Shown here in pieces: positions 8,514 through 18,250 of a DNA stretch of 64,000 nucleotides. The stretch is from Aliiroseovarius sediminis (GTDB lineage: Bacteria; Pseudomonadota; Alphaproteobacteria; Rhodobacterales; Rhodobacteraceae). Positions within the stretch are counted from its first letter, which is position 1, and each line of letters begins with the position of its first letter. The position numbers and the translations under genes were made by a program. The stretch is from contig NZ_JALBYP010000028.1 in NCBI RefSeq assembly GCF_022678485.1, positions 1-64,000 of the forward strand, given 5' to 3'. The notes beneath the pieces are model-generated. The model worked only from the letters and a program-made list of their open reading frames with translations, made no database searches and was not told the origin of the DNA.

Positions 8514-8553
8514 ATGGATTGAAAATCCTCGTGTCGGTGGTTCGATTCCGCCC
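8514..8553 (+). other. 3' fragment of a tRNA-Phe gene (candidate attachment site)
   Basis: The segment fits class I tRNA geometry exactly from the anticodon arm onward. It has anticodon loop TTGAAAA (anticodon GAA at 8521-8523), stem TCCTC, a five-base variable loop GTGTC, T arm GGTGG-TTCGATT-CCGCC, acceptor strand CCCGGGC, discriminator A and encoded CCA (8551-8553). A33-type positions and A37 suit tRNA-Phe. The 5' half (GCCCGGG acceptor, D arm) is absent upstream, and the outer anticodon stem pairs are broken. This is the form of the duplicated 3' end left by integration at a tRNA gene. Confidence 0.7.
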
Positions 8554-9304
8554 CCGGGCACCATTAAAAAACATATTTTCAGTGACTTGTTGGCGCTTCT
8601 GTGTAAATGGTTGCCTTCCCGGTTTTGCTGTTTGTCGCTCAATGAACACCGGTGACACAGAGCGTCTTACATAGGCTGCGTCATGGCCGACTCCGGATGC
8701 TTCAGAGTGACCGGGGCATCTTCATTGTCTTCCGAACTTGCCAGATCGAATTGCCTCGTCCGCTCCGCCCGCGGCCACTGGATGCTCGCGACATAAGGGT
8801 TCACCGCGGCACGACAAACCGCGTGCTGCAATTGTAATTAAACGGGTTTTCAACCGAACAAAACTCATAGCCTGACGTAGTTGAGCGTAGGTGGCCGCTT
8901 GGGATAGAAAGATAAGGGAGCCTTTTTTGTCCGGCACCGCCTTGGACTAAGTATTGGAGCCTGCGGGCGATGATCCCTGTGGATTACGGCTGATCCGTGT
9001 CATCAATACTTACGTATGGCGCTCATTGCGCCGCACCTACCGGCCGCGCGCAGGGCCTTGGGATCGGATGCAATGCTGCCGTTTGCATTTTGAGCCGAGA
9101 TGGACCCAAATCAAGCTTGTCCGTGTTGGCGCGAGGTCGCCGACAACCTGCGAGAGCGGTTCGTCGCGATAGGTTTCCTGGCTTGGACGACCAGCCCGGT
9201 TTTACCCGTCCAAGTGGTGCGCCGGTTGTAATGACGAGATAGTAAGTCTTGTTTGAACACGTATGTCGTGCCAGCCTTGAAGTGATTTCAGGAAAGGTCT
9301 GCGC
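8554..9304. other. Region without a supportable gene next to the tRNA fragment
   Basis: About 750 bp. Short frames occur, for example 8722-8937 (71 codons, minus) and 8997-9242 (81 codons, plus), but their compositions look random and they lack good ribosome sites. On the minus strand around 8668-8810 two overlapping frames read protein-like pieces (such as NPYVASIQWPRAE), which may be the remains of a frameshifted gene. The last 40 bases hold the ribosome site (CAGGAAAG) of the alpha-2-macroglobulin gene, and its promoter should lie in the final part of this stretch. Confidence 0.45.
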
Positions 9305-12300
9305 ATGATACGCTCTTTGATTTTCTTTGGTTTTGCGGCTCTCGCCTTATGGTCGAACGGCGCAGCAGCGCAGAACTCTGTCTCGCCGACACGCACTGTG
9401 TACGAGGACGGCGTTGATTTGGTTGGAACTGATCTGGCGCAGATTTTTGATACGACTTTATCGGCATGTGAGGCTGCATGTTTGAACATTCCGCAATGCG
9501 AGGCGTTCACGTTCAATACAAAATCGAATGCCTGTTTTCCTAAAAAAGATGTGGCCAGTATTGTGTTATTCAAGGGGGCGGTGTCCGGGCGGGTCTATCC
9601 AACAAATCCTACTGTTTTGAGCGCCGCCCCTGTGCGACTGGCAGAGCTGGACTTTCTGCTGGAAGAGGATTTCGCCGCTGCCGTGCAGTTGACCCGTAAA
9701 TCACATCAGCCGCTTGAGCGTGCCAACGCCACACAGCGGCCCGCATGGATCAGGGCTGTTGAAACTGATTTGGCCGCAGATTGGCTGGTATTTGGACAGC
9801 TTGCTGACATGCGCGACAGCCGCATTTCTCATATGGCTTTACCGGCACTTGTGAAGGCATATGTGCGCGCACTCGACCAACAGACCCGGCGGGATGCGGC
9901 GATTGAAATTGCGTTTGCTCTTGAAGATAATGGGCGCGGTCGCGCTATGATTGATGCGTTGCGATTGGCACAATCGGTACAGTTTGATCGCCAGACCCAA
10001 ATGCAGTTGGACGAAGCGATCGGCAAGTACGGGTTTCGCGTGGTGGAAACCAAAGTGGAAAGTGACAGTGCGACGCCCCGTATTTGTGCCGTTTTCAGTG
10101 AGGAATTGATCAAGGCGGGCACCGATTACACTCCTTTTGTGCAACTGCCAGAGTCGCAGTTGGTGGTGACTGCCAGCGGTGACCAGCTTTGCGTGGACGG
10201 GGTTGAACATGGCAACAGCTATCGCATTGTGTTGCGGAAAGGCCTGCCCGCCGCCAGCGATGAAACGCTGACCCGCCCGGTGGATTTGACGCTTTATGTA
10301 CGTGACCGCGCGCCCGCCGTTCGTTTCACCAGCCGGGCTTATGTGTTGCCCCGGTTGGGCGATATCGCGATCCCGCTTGAGACAGTGAACATGGCGCAAG
10401 TTGATCTGAAACTCAGCCGTATTGACGACCGAAACCTGATGCGCACCATACAGTCCGGTTTGATGGATCAGGCCGTGTCGCGATACAGTGCCGATTATGT
10501 ATCACCTGAGATTGGCACAAGTGTGTGGTCTGGCACAGCCGAGGTTGGTCAAGATCTGAACCGGGACATGCTGACCCGCTTGCCATTGGGCGATGTGCTG
10601 CGTAACGAGCCTGCGGGGCTTTATGCGCTTACCGCCGCGAGCGCCGATGGCAGTCGCGAAATCCCATCCGCGACGCAGTGGTTTGTGTTGTCCGATATCG
10701 GGGTTGCGACTTATTTGGGCAATGACGGTTTGACCGTCGCCGCACGCGGTTTGGGCGATGCGATGGCGATGGTGGATGCAAGTGTGACTTTGGTGTCCCG
10801 CAGCAACACGGTCCTGGCCGAGGCTCAGACGGATGCTGATGGCGTGGCCCGATTTGCAAGCGGACTGACCCGTGGCACGGGCGGCAATGCACCTGCGATG
10901 GTCACTGTGGCAACAGGCGATGATATGACCTTCTTGTCATTGACTGACCCAGCCTTCGATCTGTCAGATCGCGGCGTTGAGGGGCGCGAAGCCAGCCCGC
11001 CGATTGATGTGTTTGTCGCCACTGATCGCGGCGCTTATCGCGCTGGTGACACGATTCATTTGACCGCTCTGATGCGCGATCAGACAGCGCTGGGCCTAAC
11101 GAAAATTCCGCTGACAGCCGTGCTTACCCGACCCGATGGAGTCGAATACAGCCGTGAAACATCGACCGAAGACCGTGCCGGCGGGCATGTTTTTGAGATG
11201 CCGATTGCACAGACTGCGCCGCGCGGGACGTGGCGAATTACAGTGATGGCCGATGCAGATGCGCCGCCGCTGGCCCGAACAAAGGTGTTGGTCGAGGATT
11301 TTCTGCCGGAGCGGATAGATTTTGATCTGTCTTTGCCCGATAGCATCCGCCTTGGTGATGTGCCGATGTTGCGTGTGGATGCCCGTTATCTGTTTGGTGC
11401 GGTGGGTGCCGACCTGAATGTTGAAGGCGAGGCATTGTTGCGCGCAGCCGACGGTCTGGAGGCATTCCCGGGATATCGGTTTGGCCAGTATGATGCGCGT
11501 TTCGACGGACAGGTGACCTATCTGAACAGCGCGACCACGGATACAGATGGCTTTGCCACCGTGGCCGTCGATATACCGGACCAATCCGCTTCGCAGCCGC
11601 TGGAGTTGCGGGTGACGGCCCGCGTCAAAGAAGGTTCGGGCAGACCGGTCGAACGTCAGGTGACAGCGCCTGTTTTGCCGGATCGGCCAATGATCGGGAT
11701 CAAGCCTCTGTTTGACGGTGTGATAGGTGAAAACACGCAAGCCCCGTTCGAACTGATCGCGCTGAATCCCGATCTGACAGCGGCGGATGTGCCGGTGCGA
11801 TGGACCATCAACAAACTTCGCACCAGATACGAGTGGTATCGTTTGAATGATCGCTGGAAATGGGAGCCTACCACGACCCGCACGCGGATCGCGACAGGCG
11901 AGGCAACGCTTGGAACCGCGCCCGTTCGTGTCGCCACCCAAGTCGAATGGGGGCAGCACGAGATTGTTGTAGAAGCAATCGGCGACGATTATGCCGTCGC
12001 GTCGAACGATTTTTATGCCGGTTGGTATGCGCCAGCGTCGGCGGACGACACGCCTGATCTGCTGGAAGCTTCACTGGACGCCGAAAGCTATGCTGTGGGT
12101 GATACGGCGACCTTCCGCATTGTTCCCCGATATGCGGGGCAAGCCGTCGTCACTGTGATGGCGGATCGTTTGATCACGATGAAAACTGTGCCGGTTGTTG
12201 AGGGCGAAAACCTGATCAAGCTTCCTGTGACCGACGAATGGGGCGCGGGTGCCTATGTCAGTGCATCGGTCATTCGTCCTATGTCGGTTGCGGAAAAACG

Positions 12301-14650
12301 CAATCCGGCACGTATGCTTGGACTTGGATATGCTAAAGTTGATCCGGCAGACAAGGCTTTGACGGTATCTTTGACCGCGCCCGAGAAGATGCGCCCCCGT
12401 GGCCCTTTGGATGTCAGCATTCAGGTTGACGGGGTGCGGCCCGGTGAAACCGCATATGTGACGCTCGCTGCGGTCGATCTGGGCATTCTGAACCTGACTG
12501 GTTTTGAGGACCCCAACCCGCAAGGTCATTATTTTGGTCAACGCAAGCTGGGGGTCGAGATACGTGATGTGTATGGCCGTCTGATTGACGGGTTGAACGG
12601 CGCGATGGGCACTGTGCGTTCTGGTGGCGATGCGATGCCAACCGCCAATATGAAAAGCCCGCCACCAACCGAAGAGCTGGTCACCTATTTCACGGGGCCG
12701 GTGCAAGTTGATGCCAACGGGCAGGCGCAGGTGCAGTTTGACCTACCTGCCTTTAACGGCACCATTCGTCTGATGGCGGTCGCTTGGTCTGAAACAGGCG
12801 TTGGACAGGAAGGGCAAGACGTCATCGTGCGCGACCCTGTTGTTCTGACAGCCAGCGTGCCGCGCTTTCTGGCCCCGGGCGATCACAGTCGATTGTTGCT
12901 TGAGGTTGTCCACACTGATGGCCCAACCGGTGAAGTGGGTTTGAAGGTTGCCACCGATGGGCTTGGATTGGCGTCGCAAGCACCGTCATCGTTTACATTG
13001 GCTGAAGGTGGAAAACAGGTGTTTGAGATCCCGTTCGTGGCGCAGGATGTCGGACATCACAGCATTAATGTTACACTGATAACGCCGGATGGCCGCAGTT
13101 TGGCCAAAACGCTTAACATGCCAGTTGTCGTCAATGACCCTGAAATCAGCCGGATCAGCCGGTTTATGTTAGAGGCCGGTCGCACGTTCCGCTTCGATGA
13201 CGATGTGTTTGCTGGTTTGGTTGCGGGTACGGGCAGGGCTACCCTATCTGTGGGGCCGTTGGCGCGGTTTGATGCGCCGGGGCTGCTGACTGTGCTGGAC
13301 CGCTATCCATATGGATGCACCGAACAGATTGCGTCACGAGCATTACCGCTGCTGTATCTTGATGGCCTGGCCGAAGCGATGGGGTTGGCGACTCGTGACC
13401 AGATCGCCGAGCGCATCAGCCAAGCCATCGCAGCGGTGACGTCCAAGCAGACCGCAAACGGGGCTTTTGGCATGTGGCGGCCAAGCTCGGGTGATTTGTG
13501 GCTTGATGCCTATATCACCGACTTTCTGACCCGCGCGCGTTCATCAGGATATACGGTACCAGACGTGGCCTATGACAATGCGGTGACGAACCTGCGGAAC
13601 GCCGTGAACTATTACCCGGACTTTGATAAAGACGGAGCCGATCTGGCCTATGCGCTGTTCGTGCTGGCCCGCGAGGGTAAGGCGGCAGTGGGTGATCTAA
13701 GGTATTATGCAGATCAAAAGGCCGGGTCGTTTTCGTCGCCTTTGGCCTTGGCGCAACTGGGTGCTGCACTTGCCCAATATGGTGACCAGCCGCGAGCGGA
13801 TGCGATGTTCAGCCGGGCAGGGCGTATGCTCTCCGACCGGTCCGCGCGTGATGAACAGCCGATCTGGCGCCGTGATTATGGCACCTATCGTCGTGATACG
13901 GCGGCTGTTCTTGCCATGGCGGTCGAAGCAGGAAGCGAAGCGATTGATCGCGATCAGTTGGTGCGCCGGATCGGAACGGATGCCAGCCGCGCGTCGACCC
14001 AAGAGGCGGCATGGACTTTGCTTGCAGCCAACGCATTACTCGATGATATGCGCACAACCAGTCTGACGATTGACGGTTCGCAGCCCGAGGGGCCCGTTGT
14101 AGAACTGCGCGAGGCGCAGACAAACGCCGCCCCCGTCGCGATTACCAACACTGGAACGCAGCCAACGGAAATTACAGTCACCACCCTTGGCGTGCCTAGC
14201 GTGCCAGAACCAGCGGGAGGCAACGGATACGCGATCAAGCGTATTTATACCACTACGGAAGGTGAGCCTGTCAATCTGGGTGATGTGGCGGTGGGGACCA
14301 GGCTGGTGACAGTGCTGACCGTGCGTCCTTTTGGGCGACAAGAGGCGCGGTTGATGGTGAATGATCCATTGCCGGCGGGGTTCGAGATCGACAACCCCAA
14401 CTTGTTGACCGGTGGGGATATCAGCGCGCTGGATTGGCTTGATCCGGTGCAGGCGCAAAATGCCGAATTCCTCTCGGATCGGTTTCTTGCTGCCGTGAAC
14501 TGGCGGTCGGATAAACCGTTCCAGTTGGCTTACATCGTGCGTGCCGTGTCGCCCGGACAGTTCCATCATCCAGCTGCATCTGTTGAAGACATGTATCGAC
14601 CGCAGATGCGCGCCCATACAGACACAGGGCAAGTTACGGTTCGCAAGTGA
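9305..14650 (+). CDS. Bacterial alpha-2-macroglobulin family protein with PAN domain
   Basis: 1781 residues. A signal peptide (ends GAAAQ) is followed by a PAN/Apple-type domain (about residues 32-90) with the cysteine pattern CEAACLNIPQCEAF and ACFPKK. Then come the macroglobulin repeats and a bait-type region. The thioester motif CTEQ is at residues 1338-1341 (YPYGCTEQIASRALP), inside the alpha/alpha-toroid thioester domain. Bacterial A2M proteins trap attacking proteases in the periplasm: cleavage of the bait region exposes the Cys-Gln thioester, which bonds the protease. The lack of a lipobox suggests a soluble or PAN-anchored form. The stop overlaps the GTG start of pbpC, a pairing widespread in Proteobacteria, presumably because PBP1C repairs peptidoglycan after envelope breach. 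The ATG at 9305 has CAGGAAAG upstream. Confidence 0.93.
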   Translation: MIRSLIFFGFAALALWSNGAAAQNSVSPTRTVYEDGVDLVGTDLAQIFDTTLSACEAACLNIPQCEAFTFNTKSNACFPKKDVASIVLFKGAVSGRVYPTNPTVLSAAPVRLAELDFLLEEDFAAAVQLTRKSHQPLERANATQRPAWIRAVETDLAADWLVFGQLADMRDSRISHMALPALVKAYVRALDQQTRRDAAIEIAFALEDNGRGRAMIDALRLAQSVQFDRQTQMQLDEAIGKYGFRVVETKVESDSATPRICAVFSEELIKAGTDYTPFVQLPESQLVVTASGDQLCVDGVEHGNSYRIVLRKGLPAASDETLTRPVDLTLYVRDRAPAVRFTSRAYVLPRLGDIAIPLETVNMAQVDLKLSRIDDRNLMRTIQSGLMDQAVSRYSADYVSPEIGTSVWSGTAEVGQDLNRDMLTRLPLGDVLRNEPAGLYALTAASADGSREIPSATQWFVLSDIGVATYLGNDGLTVAARGLGDAMAMVDASVTLVSRSNTVLAEAQTDADGVARFASGLTRGTGGNAPAMVTVATGDDMTFLSLTDPAFDLSDRGVEGREASPPIDVFVATDRGAYRAGDTIHLTALMRDQTALGLTKIPLTAVLTRPDGVEYSRETSTEDRAGGHVFEMPIAQTAPRGTWRITVMADADAPPLARTKVLVEDFLPERIDFDLSLPDSIRLGDVPMLRVDARYLFGAVGADLNVEGEALLRAADGLEAFPGYRFGQYDARFDGQVTYLNSATTDTDGFATVAVDIPDQSASQPLELRVTARVKEGSGRPVERQVTAPVLPDRPMIGIKPLFDGVIGENTQAPFELIALNPDLTAADVPVRWTINKLRTRYEWYRLNDRWKWEPTTTRTRIATGEATLGTAPVRVATQVEWGQHEIVVEAIGDDYAVASNDFYAGWYAPASADDTPDLLEASLDAESYAVGDTATFRIVPRYAGQAVVTVMADRLITMKTVPVVEGENLIKLPVTDEWGAGAYVSASVIRPMSVAEKRNPARMLGLGYAKVDPADKALTVSLTAPEKMRPRGPLDVSIQVDGVRPGETAYVTLAAVDLGILNLTGFEDPNPQGHYFGQRKLGVEIRDVYGRLIDGLNGAMGTVRSGGDAMPTANMKSPPPTEELVTYFTGPVQVDANGQAQVQFDLPAFNGTIRLMAVAWSETGVGQEGQDVIVRDPVVLTASVPRFLAPGDHSRLLLEVVHTDGPTGEVGLKVATDGLGLASQAPSSFTLAEGGKQVFEIPFVAQDVGHHSINVTLITPDGRSLAKTLNMPVVVNDPEISRISRFMLEAGRTFRFDDDVFAGLVAGTGRATLSVGPLARFDAPGLLTVLDRYPYGCTEQIASRALPLLYLDGLAEAMGLATRDQIAERISQAIAAVTSKQTANGAFGMWRPSSGDLWLDAYITDFLTRARSSGYTVPDVAYDNAVTNLRNAVNYYPDFDKDGADLAYALFVLAREGKAAVGDLRYYADQKAGSFSSPLALAQLGAALAQYGDQPRADAMFSRAGRMLSDRSARDEQPIWRRDYGTYRRDTAAVLAMAVEAGSEAIDRDQLVRRIGTDASRASTQEAAWTLLAANALLDDMRTTSLTIDGSQPEGPVVELREAQTNAAPVAITNTGTQPTEITVTTLGVPSVPEPAGGNGYAIKRIYTTTEGEPVNLGDVAVGTRLVTVLTVRPFGRQEARLMVNDPLPAGFEIDNPNLLTGGDISALDWLDPVQAQNAEFLSDRFLAAVNWRSDKPFQLAYIVRAVSPGQFHHPAASVEDMYRPQMRAHTDTGQVTVRK

Positions 14651-16671
14651 CCCGCTTTGTGTTCGCCATAGGTCTGGTCCTTTGGACCCTTGTGATTGCC
14701 CAAGACCGATTAGCCGCCTGGGTCGATGCGACGGCTTTGCCGCTGTTATCGGCTGACCTCAGCACCGAGGTGCGCGACCGCAACGGCGACCTGTTACGGG
14801 CCTATACGAATAATGCGGGGCGCTGGCGTTTGCCTGTGCGGTTGGATGAGGTCGACCCCACATATCTGCAGATGTTGATCCGTTACGAGGACAAGCGTTT
14901 TGCCAATCATAGTGGAGTTGACCCGCTTGCCCTGTTGCGCGCTGCGGGACAAGCGCTCTGGAATGGGCGTGTTGTTTCTGGCGGTTCGACCCTCACGATG
15001 CAGGTTGCGCGATTGCTTGAAGATGGCGGGACGGGCCGTTGGGAAGGTAAGCTACGGCAGTTCAGGCTGGCCTTGGCGTTGGAACAGAAGTTGAGCAAGG
15101 AGGATATCCTGACGCTTTACCTGAACCATGCACCGTTCGGGGGGAATATCGAAGGCGTGCGTGCCGCGTCCTATGCTTATTTTGACCGTCCGCCGCGCCG
15201 ATTGACCCCGGCGCAGGCCGCGCTGTTGGTGGTTCTGCCGCAATCGCCTGAGACGCGCAGGCCCGATCGTGCGCCAAGCGTTGCAAAGCGCGCCCGCGAT
15301 GCAGCCTTGGGTCGGCTTGCCGACGTTGGCGTGATTGATGCCGCAACAAGGGCAAACGCAACGCGCCTTGCGGTGCGCCCCACGCGGCATGTTTTGCCGG
15401 CTTTTGCCCCCCATTTGGCCGATCGCGTGATTGCGCAAAACCCAAACCTGACACGCCACGATACAACGCTGGATCTAAACTTGCAGACAGCGTTAGAGCG
15501 TTTGGCGGTTGATGCCATATATGGCAGGTCGGATGATGTGCAAATCGCGATTATGGTGGCCGACCATCAAACGGGTCATATTTTAGCCAGTGTTGGGTCC
15601 GCAGCTTACAACGCTGACGCACAAGGCGGGTTCATTGATCTGACACAAGCGGTGCGGTCACCGGGGTCGACGTTGAAGCCGCTGATCTATGGGCTTGGCT
15701 TTGATCGGGGTTTGATCCATCCAGAAACGATGATTGCCGACCGACCTACGGATTTTGATGGCTATATGCCGCAGAATTTTGATGGTCTGTTCCGGGGCGA
15801 ATTGCGGGTGCGGACGGCGCTGCAACATTCGTTGAATATTCCAGCCGTTGCCGTCACTCGGGCGCTTGGACCGCATCATTTACTGGCTGGGCTGCGACGT
15901 GCTGGTGCTGACCCTCGCGTGCCGGGTGGTGCGCCGGGGCTGGCGATCGCACTGGGCGGTGTCGGTCTTAGCTTGCAGGAATTGGTTCAACTTTATGCAG
16001 CAATCGGCAATGGGGGCGTGGCAGTTGATCTGCGCTCGTCGTCAGAGCCAAGCGCAGGCTTCGCTCCTCAATCTGTGATGGACCGGGCAGCGGCCTGGCA
16101 GATTGGCAGTATACTGGCCGAGGCACCCAGACCGCGCGGCGTACGAGGTGCGGGGATCGCGTTCAAAACCGGCACATCCTATGGCCATCGCGATTCCTGG
16201 GCGATCGGATTTGATGGGCAGCACGTGATTGGTGTCTGGATGGGGCGAGCAGACGGCACGCCCGTTCCAGGTGCATTTGGCGGTGATCTGGCGGCACCTG
16301 TCATGTTTGAAGCCTTTGCAAGGATCAGCCCTGAAGCGATCCCGATCGGGCCGCCGCCGCACGAAACGTTGTTGCTGCCGACAGCACAATTGCCCAGCCA
16401 CCTGCGGCATTTTGGCAAGCAGAACGATGCGCGCGGCCTTGCGCCAAATATTGCCTTTCCTCCGAATGGCGCAGTGTTAGAGGGCACCTTGTCGACAGTG
16501 AAGGTGCGTGATGGTCGGCCCCCGTTTGTCTGGTTGGTCAATGGTCAGCCGATTGCGCGAACACATCGCAATCAGCTTGCTATCAACAACGCGGCGGGCA
16601 TCGGATTTTCATCACTGACAGTGATTGATGCAGATGGCAGATCAGACCAGGCAGAGGTCGAAATCCGGTAA
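14647..16671 (+). CDS. pbpC: Penicillin-binding protein 1C
   Basis: 674 residues from a GTG start that overlaps the stop of the A2M gene by four bases (GTGA). An N-terminal membrane anchor (about 4-28) is followed by a glycosyltransferase-51 domain with catalytic Glu81 in RYEDKRFANHSGVDP and the GGSTLTMQ motif. The transpeptidase domain has Ser341-x-x-Lys344 (SPGSTLKP), SLN and KTGTS (from Lys507). The C-terminal domain of about 90 residues (PNIAFPPNGAVLEG onward) is the BiPBP-C beta domain. It polymerises and crosslinks peptidoglycan in the periplasm. Length and order match the PBP1C family, and coupling to A2M is the usual arrangement. Confidence 0.94.
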   Translation: MTRFVFAIGLVLWTLVIAQDRLAAWVDATALPLLSADLSTEVRDRNGDLLRAYTNNAGRWRLPVRLDEVDPTYLQMLIRYEDKRFANHSGVDPLALLRAAGQALWNGRVVSGGSTLTMQVARLLEDGGTGRWEGKLRQFRLALALEQKLSKEDILTLYLNHAPFGGNIEGVRAASYAYFDRPPRRLTPAQAALLVVLPQSPETRRPDRAPSVAKRARDAALGRLADVGVIDAATRANATRLAVRPTRHVLPAFAPHLADRVIAQNPNLTRHDTTLDLNLQTALERLAVDAIYGRSDDVQIAIMVADHQTGHILASVGSAAYNADAQGGFIDLTQAVRSPGSTLKPLIYGLGFDRGLIHPETMIADRPTDFDGYMPQNFDGLFRGELRVRTALQHSLNIPAVAVTRALGPHHLLAGLRRAGADPRVPGGAPGLAIALGGVGLSLQELVQLYAAIGNGGVAVDLRSSSEPSAGFAPQSVMDRAAAWQIGSILAEAPRPRGVRGAGIAFKTGTSYGHRDSWAIGFDGQHVIGVWMGRADGTPVPGAFGGDLAAPVMFEAFARISPEAIPIGPPPHETLLLPTAQLPSHLRHFGKQNDARGLAPNIAFPPNGAVLEGTLSTVKVRDGRPPFVWLVNGQPIARTHRNQLAINNAAGIGFSSLTVIDADGRSDQAEVEIR

Positions 16672-16822
16672 CAAGCCGTGTCCATTTTTTCGGACCTTTG
16701 CCGCACTCGTGCGTTCCGCGCACATGAACGCAGACTAGGCAGTATGGGTGCGCCGGCTGTTGATTGCTGTGGATTTGGTCATAGCGCTGGCGGGGTGCGG
16801 GCTTGTCGTTTTGCTTTTCGGG

Positions 16823-17296
16823 TTATACCTGCTTTGCAGATTTCGCCGCCCAGATGCGGTAAAGTTCCGGCTCGGGCCTGTCCTCGGGCGGCAAGTGCTG
16901 GATCGAAGCCCATGTCTGCCCTTCAAGTGGCGGCGCCAGTTCCGCAGCGACCGTCGAGGCTTTCAGCCCAAAAGGCGCACCATCTTCGTTGGAATAGGCA
17001 TAGGCGATCCGGGTCACACCGGCGATCCGCATAGCGGCAAGACACATGGGGCAGGGCTGGCCGCTGGCATAGACGGTCGCGCCATCAAGGCGGGTGCTTC
17101 CCACCGCTGCGCCTGCTTTGCGAAGCGCCAGAAGTTCGGCATGTGCGGTGGGGTCGTGGTCGGCCTCCATCCGGTTGACGGCGCGGGCCAGAACCTTCCC
17201 GTCCTTGACCAGCACAGCTCCGAAAGGTTGGCCCCCTTTGGCCACGTTGTCGCGTGCCAGTTCAATGGCTTCGTTCATGAACTTCTTGTCAGTCAT
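16823..17296 (-). CDS. Nucleoside/nucleobase deaminase of the CMP/dCMP deaminase superfamily
   Basis: 157 residues. Zinc-site motifs are complete: His52-Ala-Glu54 (catalytic Glu) and Pro81-Cys82-Pro-Met-Cys85. The N-terminus (MNEAIELARDNVAKGGQPFG) and the tail LYRIWAAK resemble the guanine deaminase/TadA-like nucleoside deaminase group rather than the core TadA, which lacks such a tail. It should hydrolytically deaminate a purine or pyrimidine in the cytosol; the exact base cannot be fixed from sequence alone. The start codon overlaps the stop of the ankyrin gene (ATGA), so the two are translated together. Confidence 0.85.
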   Translation of the reverse strand: MTDKKFMNEAIELARDNVAKGGQPFGAVLVKDGKVLARAVNRMEADHDPTAHAELLALRKAGAAVGSTRLDGATVYASGQPCPMCLAAMRIAGVTRIAYAYSNEDGAPFGLKASTVAAELAPPLEGQTWASIQHLPPEDRPEPELYRIWAAKSAKQV

Positions 17297-17982
17297 CGTG
17301 CACCTGCCTTTTCCAGCAATCTTGCAATGTCGTCATATCCGCGCTGCCTTGCATGTTGCAGTGGCGTGACTCCGTCCTTGTCGGCAAGGTTCACGTCCCC
17401 CCCGGCATCAAGCAGCAGTTTCACCACCTCGACATGACGTGGGCCACCGTCACTAAGGATGATGGCCTCGAGTAAGGCCGTCCAGCCCAGTTTGTTGACA
17501 TGATCTATGTCGACGCCTGCCTTGATTAAAGTTTGCACAGTGTCCACATGGCCCCGTTCCGCCGCCGGGATCAGTGCCGTGCCGCCATAGCGATTGGTGG
17601 CGGCAAGGTCAGCGCCATGGGCGAGGGTCATTTTTAGAATTTCCAGATACCCGCGCGCGCCGGCATAAAGATAGGGGCTGTCTTCAATCTCGTCCTTCGC
17701 GTTCACATCGGCGCCCGCGTCGATCAGAAGCCGTGCTGTCTTGACTTGGTTCGCATGGGTGGCTGCCAGAAGCGCCGTGCGCCCTTGTGCATCTCGCGCG
17801 TCGATTTTCGCGTCGCTTGCGATCGCATTTTCGACCTTGGTGTTGTCGCCGCTTTCCGCCGCATGGATCAGTGACGGCTCGGCCTGTGCAGCTGAAACCC
17901 CGCCGGGAACAAGGGGATTTGTCATGATCATGCATCCTGCGATTGAGAGAAGGAAAAAGGGGCTCGAAAACCGTCCGCGCAT
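17293..17982 (-). CDS. Exported ankyrin-repeat protein
   Basis: 229 residues from the ATG at 17982, which has AGGAG seven bases upstream; the longer frame to 18120 lacks one. An N-terminal hydrophobic segment (PFFLLSIAGCMIMTNPL) with a cysteine could be a signal peptide or a lipoprotein signal, though the lipobox is poor. About six ankyrin repeats follow (LIHAAESGD, GRTALLAATHANQ, GADVNAKDE, GGTALIPAAERGHVD, GWTALLEAI, GVTPLQHARQRGYDD), giving a protein-binding solenoid. It is coupled by ATGA to the downstream deaminase. The partner protein is unknown. The divergent ttr-like operon starts 268 bp away. Confidence 0.85.
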   Translation of the reverse strand: MRGRFSSPFFLLSIAGCMIMTNPLVPGGVSAAQAEPSLIHAAESGDNTKVENAIASDAKIDARDAQGRTALLAATHANQVKTARLLIDAGADVNAKDEIEDSPYLYAGARGYLEILKMTLAHGADLAATNRYGGTALIPAAERGHVDTVQTLIKAGVDIDHVNKLGWTALLEAIILSDGGPRHVEVVKLLLDAGGDVNLADKDGVTPLQHARQRGYDDIARLLEKAGAR

Positions 17983-18250
17983 CGAAAACTCCTGACATGC
18001 CGGGGCTGATTGCGGACCGGCAACTGCGGTTGATACCGCAAGCGTGACGGAAGGGCGGCGCAAAATCAACCGGATCAGCCAACGGCCGTGGGTTTCAAAC
18101 ACCTTTCCTGCGCCATCCAAAAAAACGGTGCGGATCGAATGTAATGACTGTTGTTCTAGATCAAAGCTTCACCTGTTTCCATTTCCTATACAGCCCGTTG
18201 GATTTGGTCACGGCGTCCTGTCGTGGCAATATTTTAGAGAGGGAACGTCC

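Noticed and set aside
8461-8553. A complete tRNA gene at the tRNA-Phe-like sequence
   Set aside because: No 5' acceptor strand complementary to CCCGGGC and no D arm upstream; the anticodon stem is broken at its outer pairs. Only a 3' fragment is supported.
9150-9260. Riboswitch-like leader before the alpha-2-macroglobulin gene
   Set aside because: GC-rich inverted segments exist, but no cobalamin, TPP, SAM or glycine core motif was found.
11096-11959. 287-codon open frame on the minus strand inside the alpha-2-macroglobulin gene
   Set aside because: Shadow of the 1781-residue gene, which has continuous macroglobulin homology on the plus strand.
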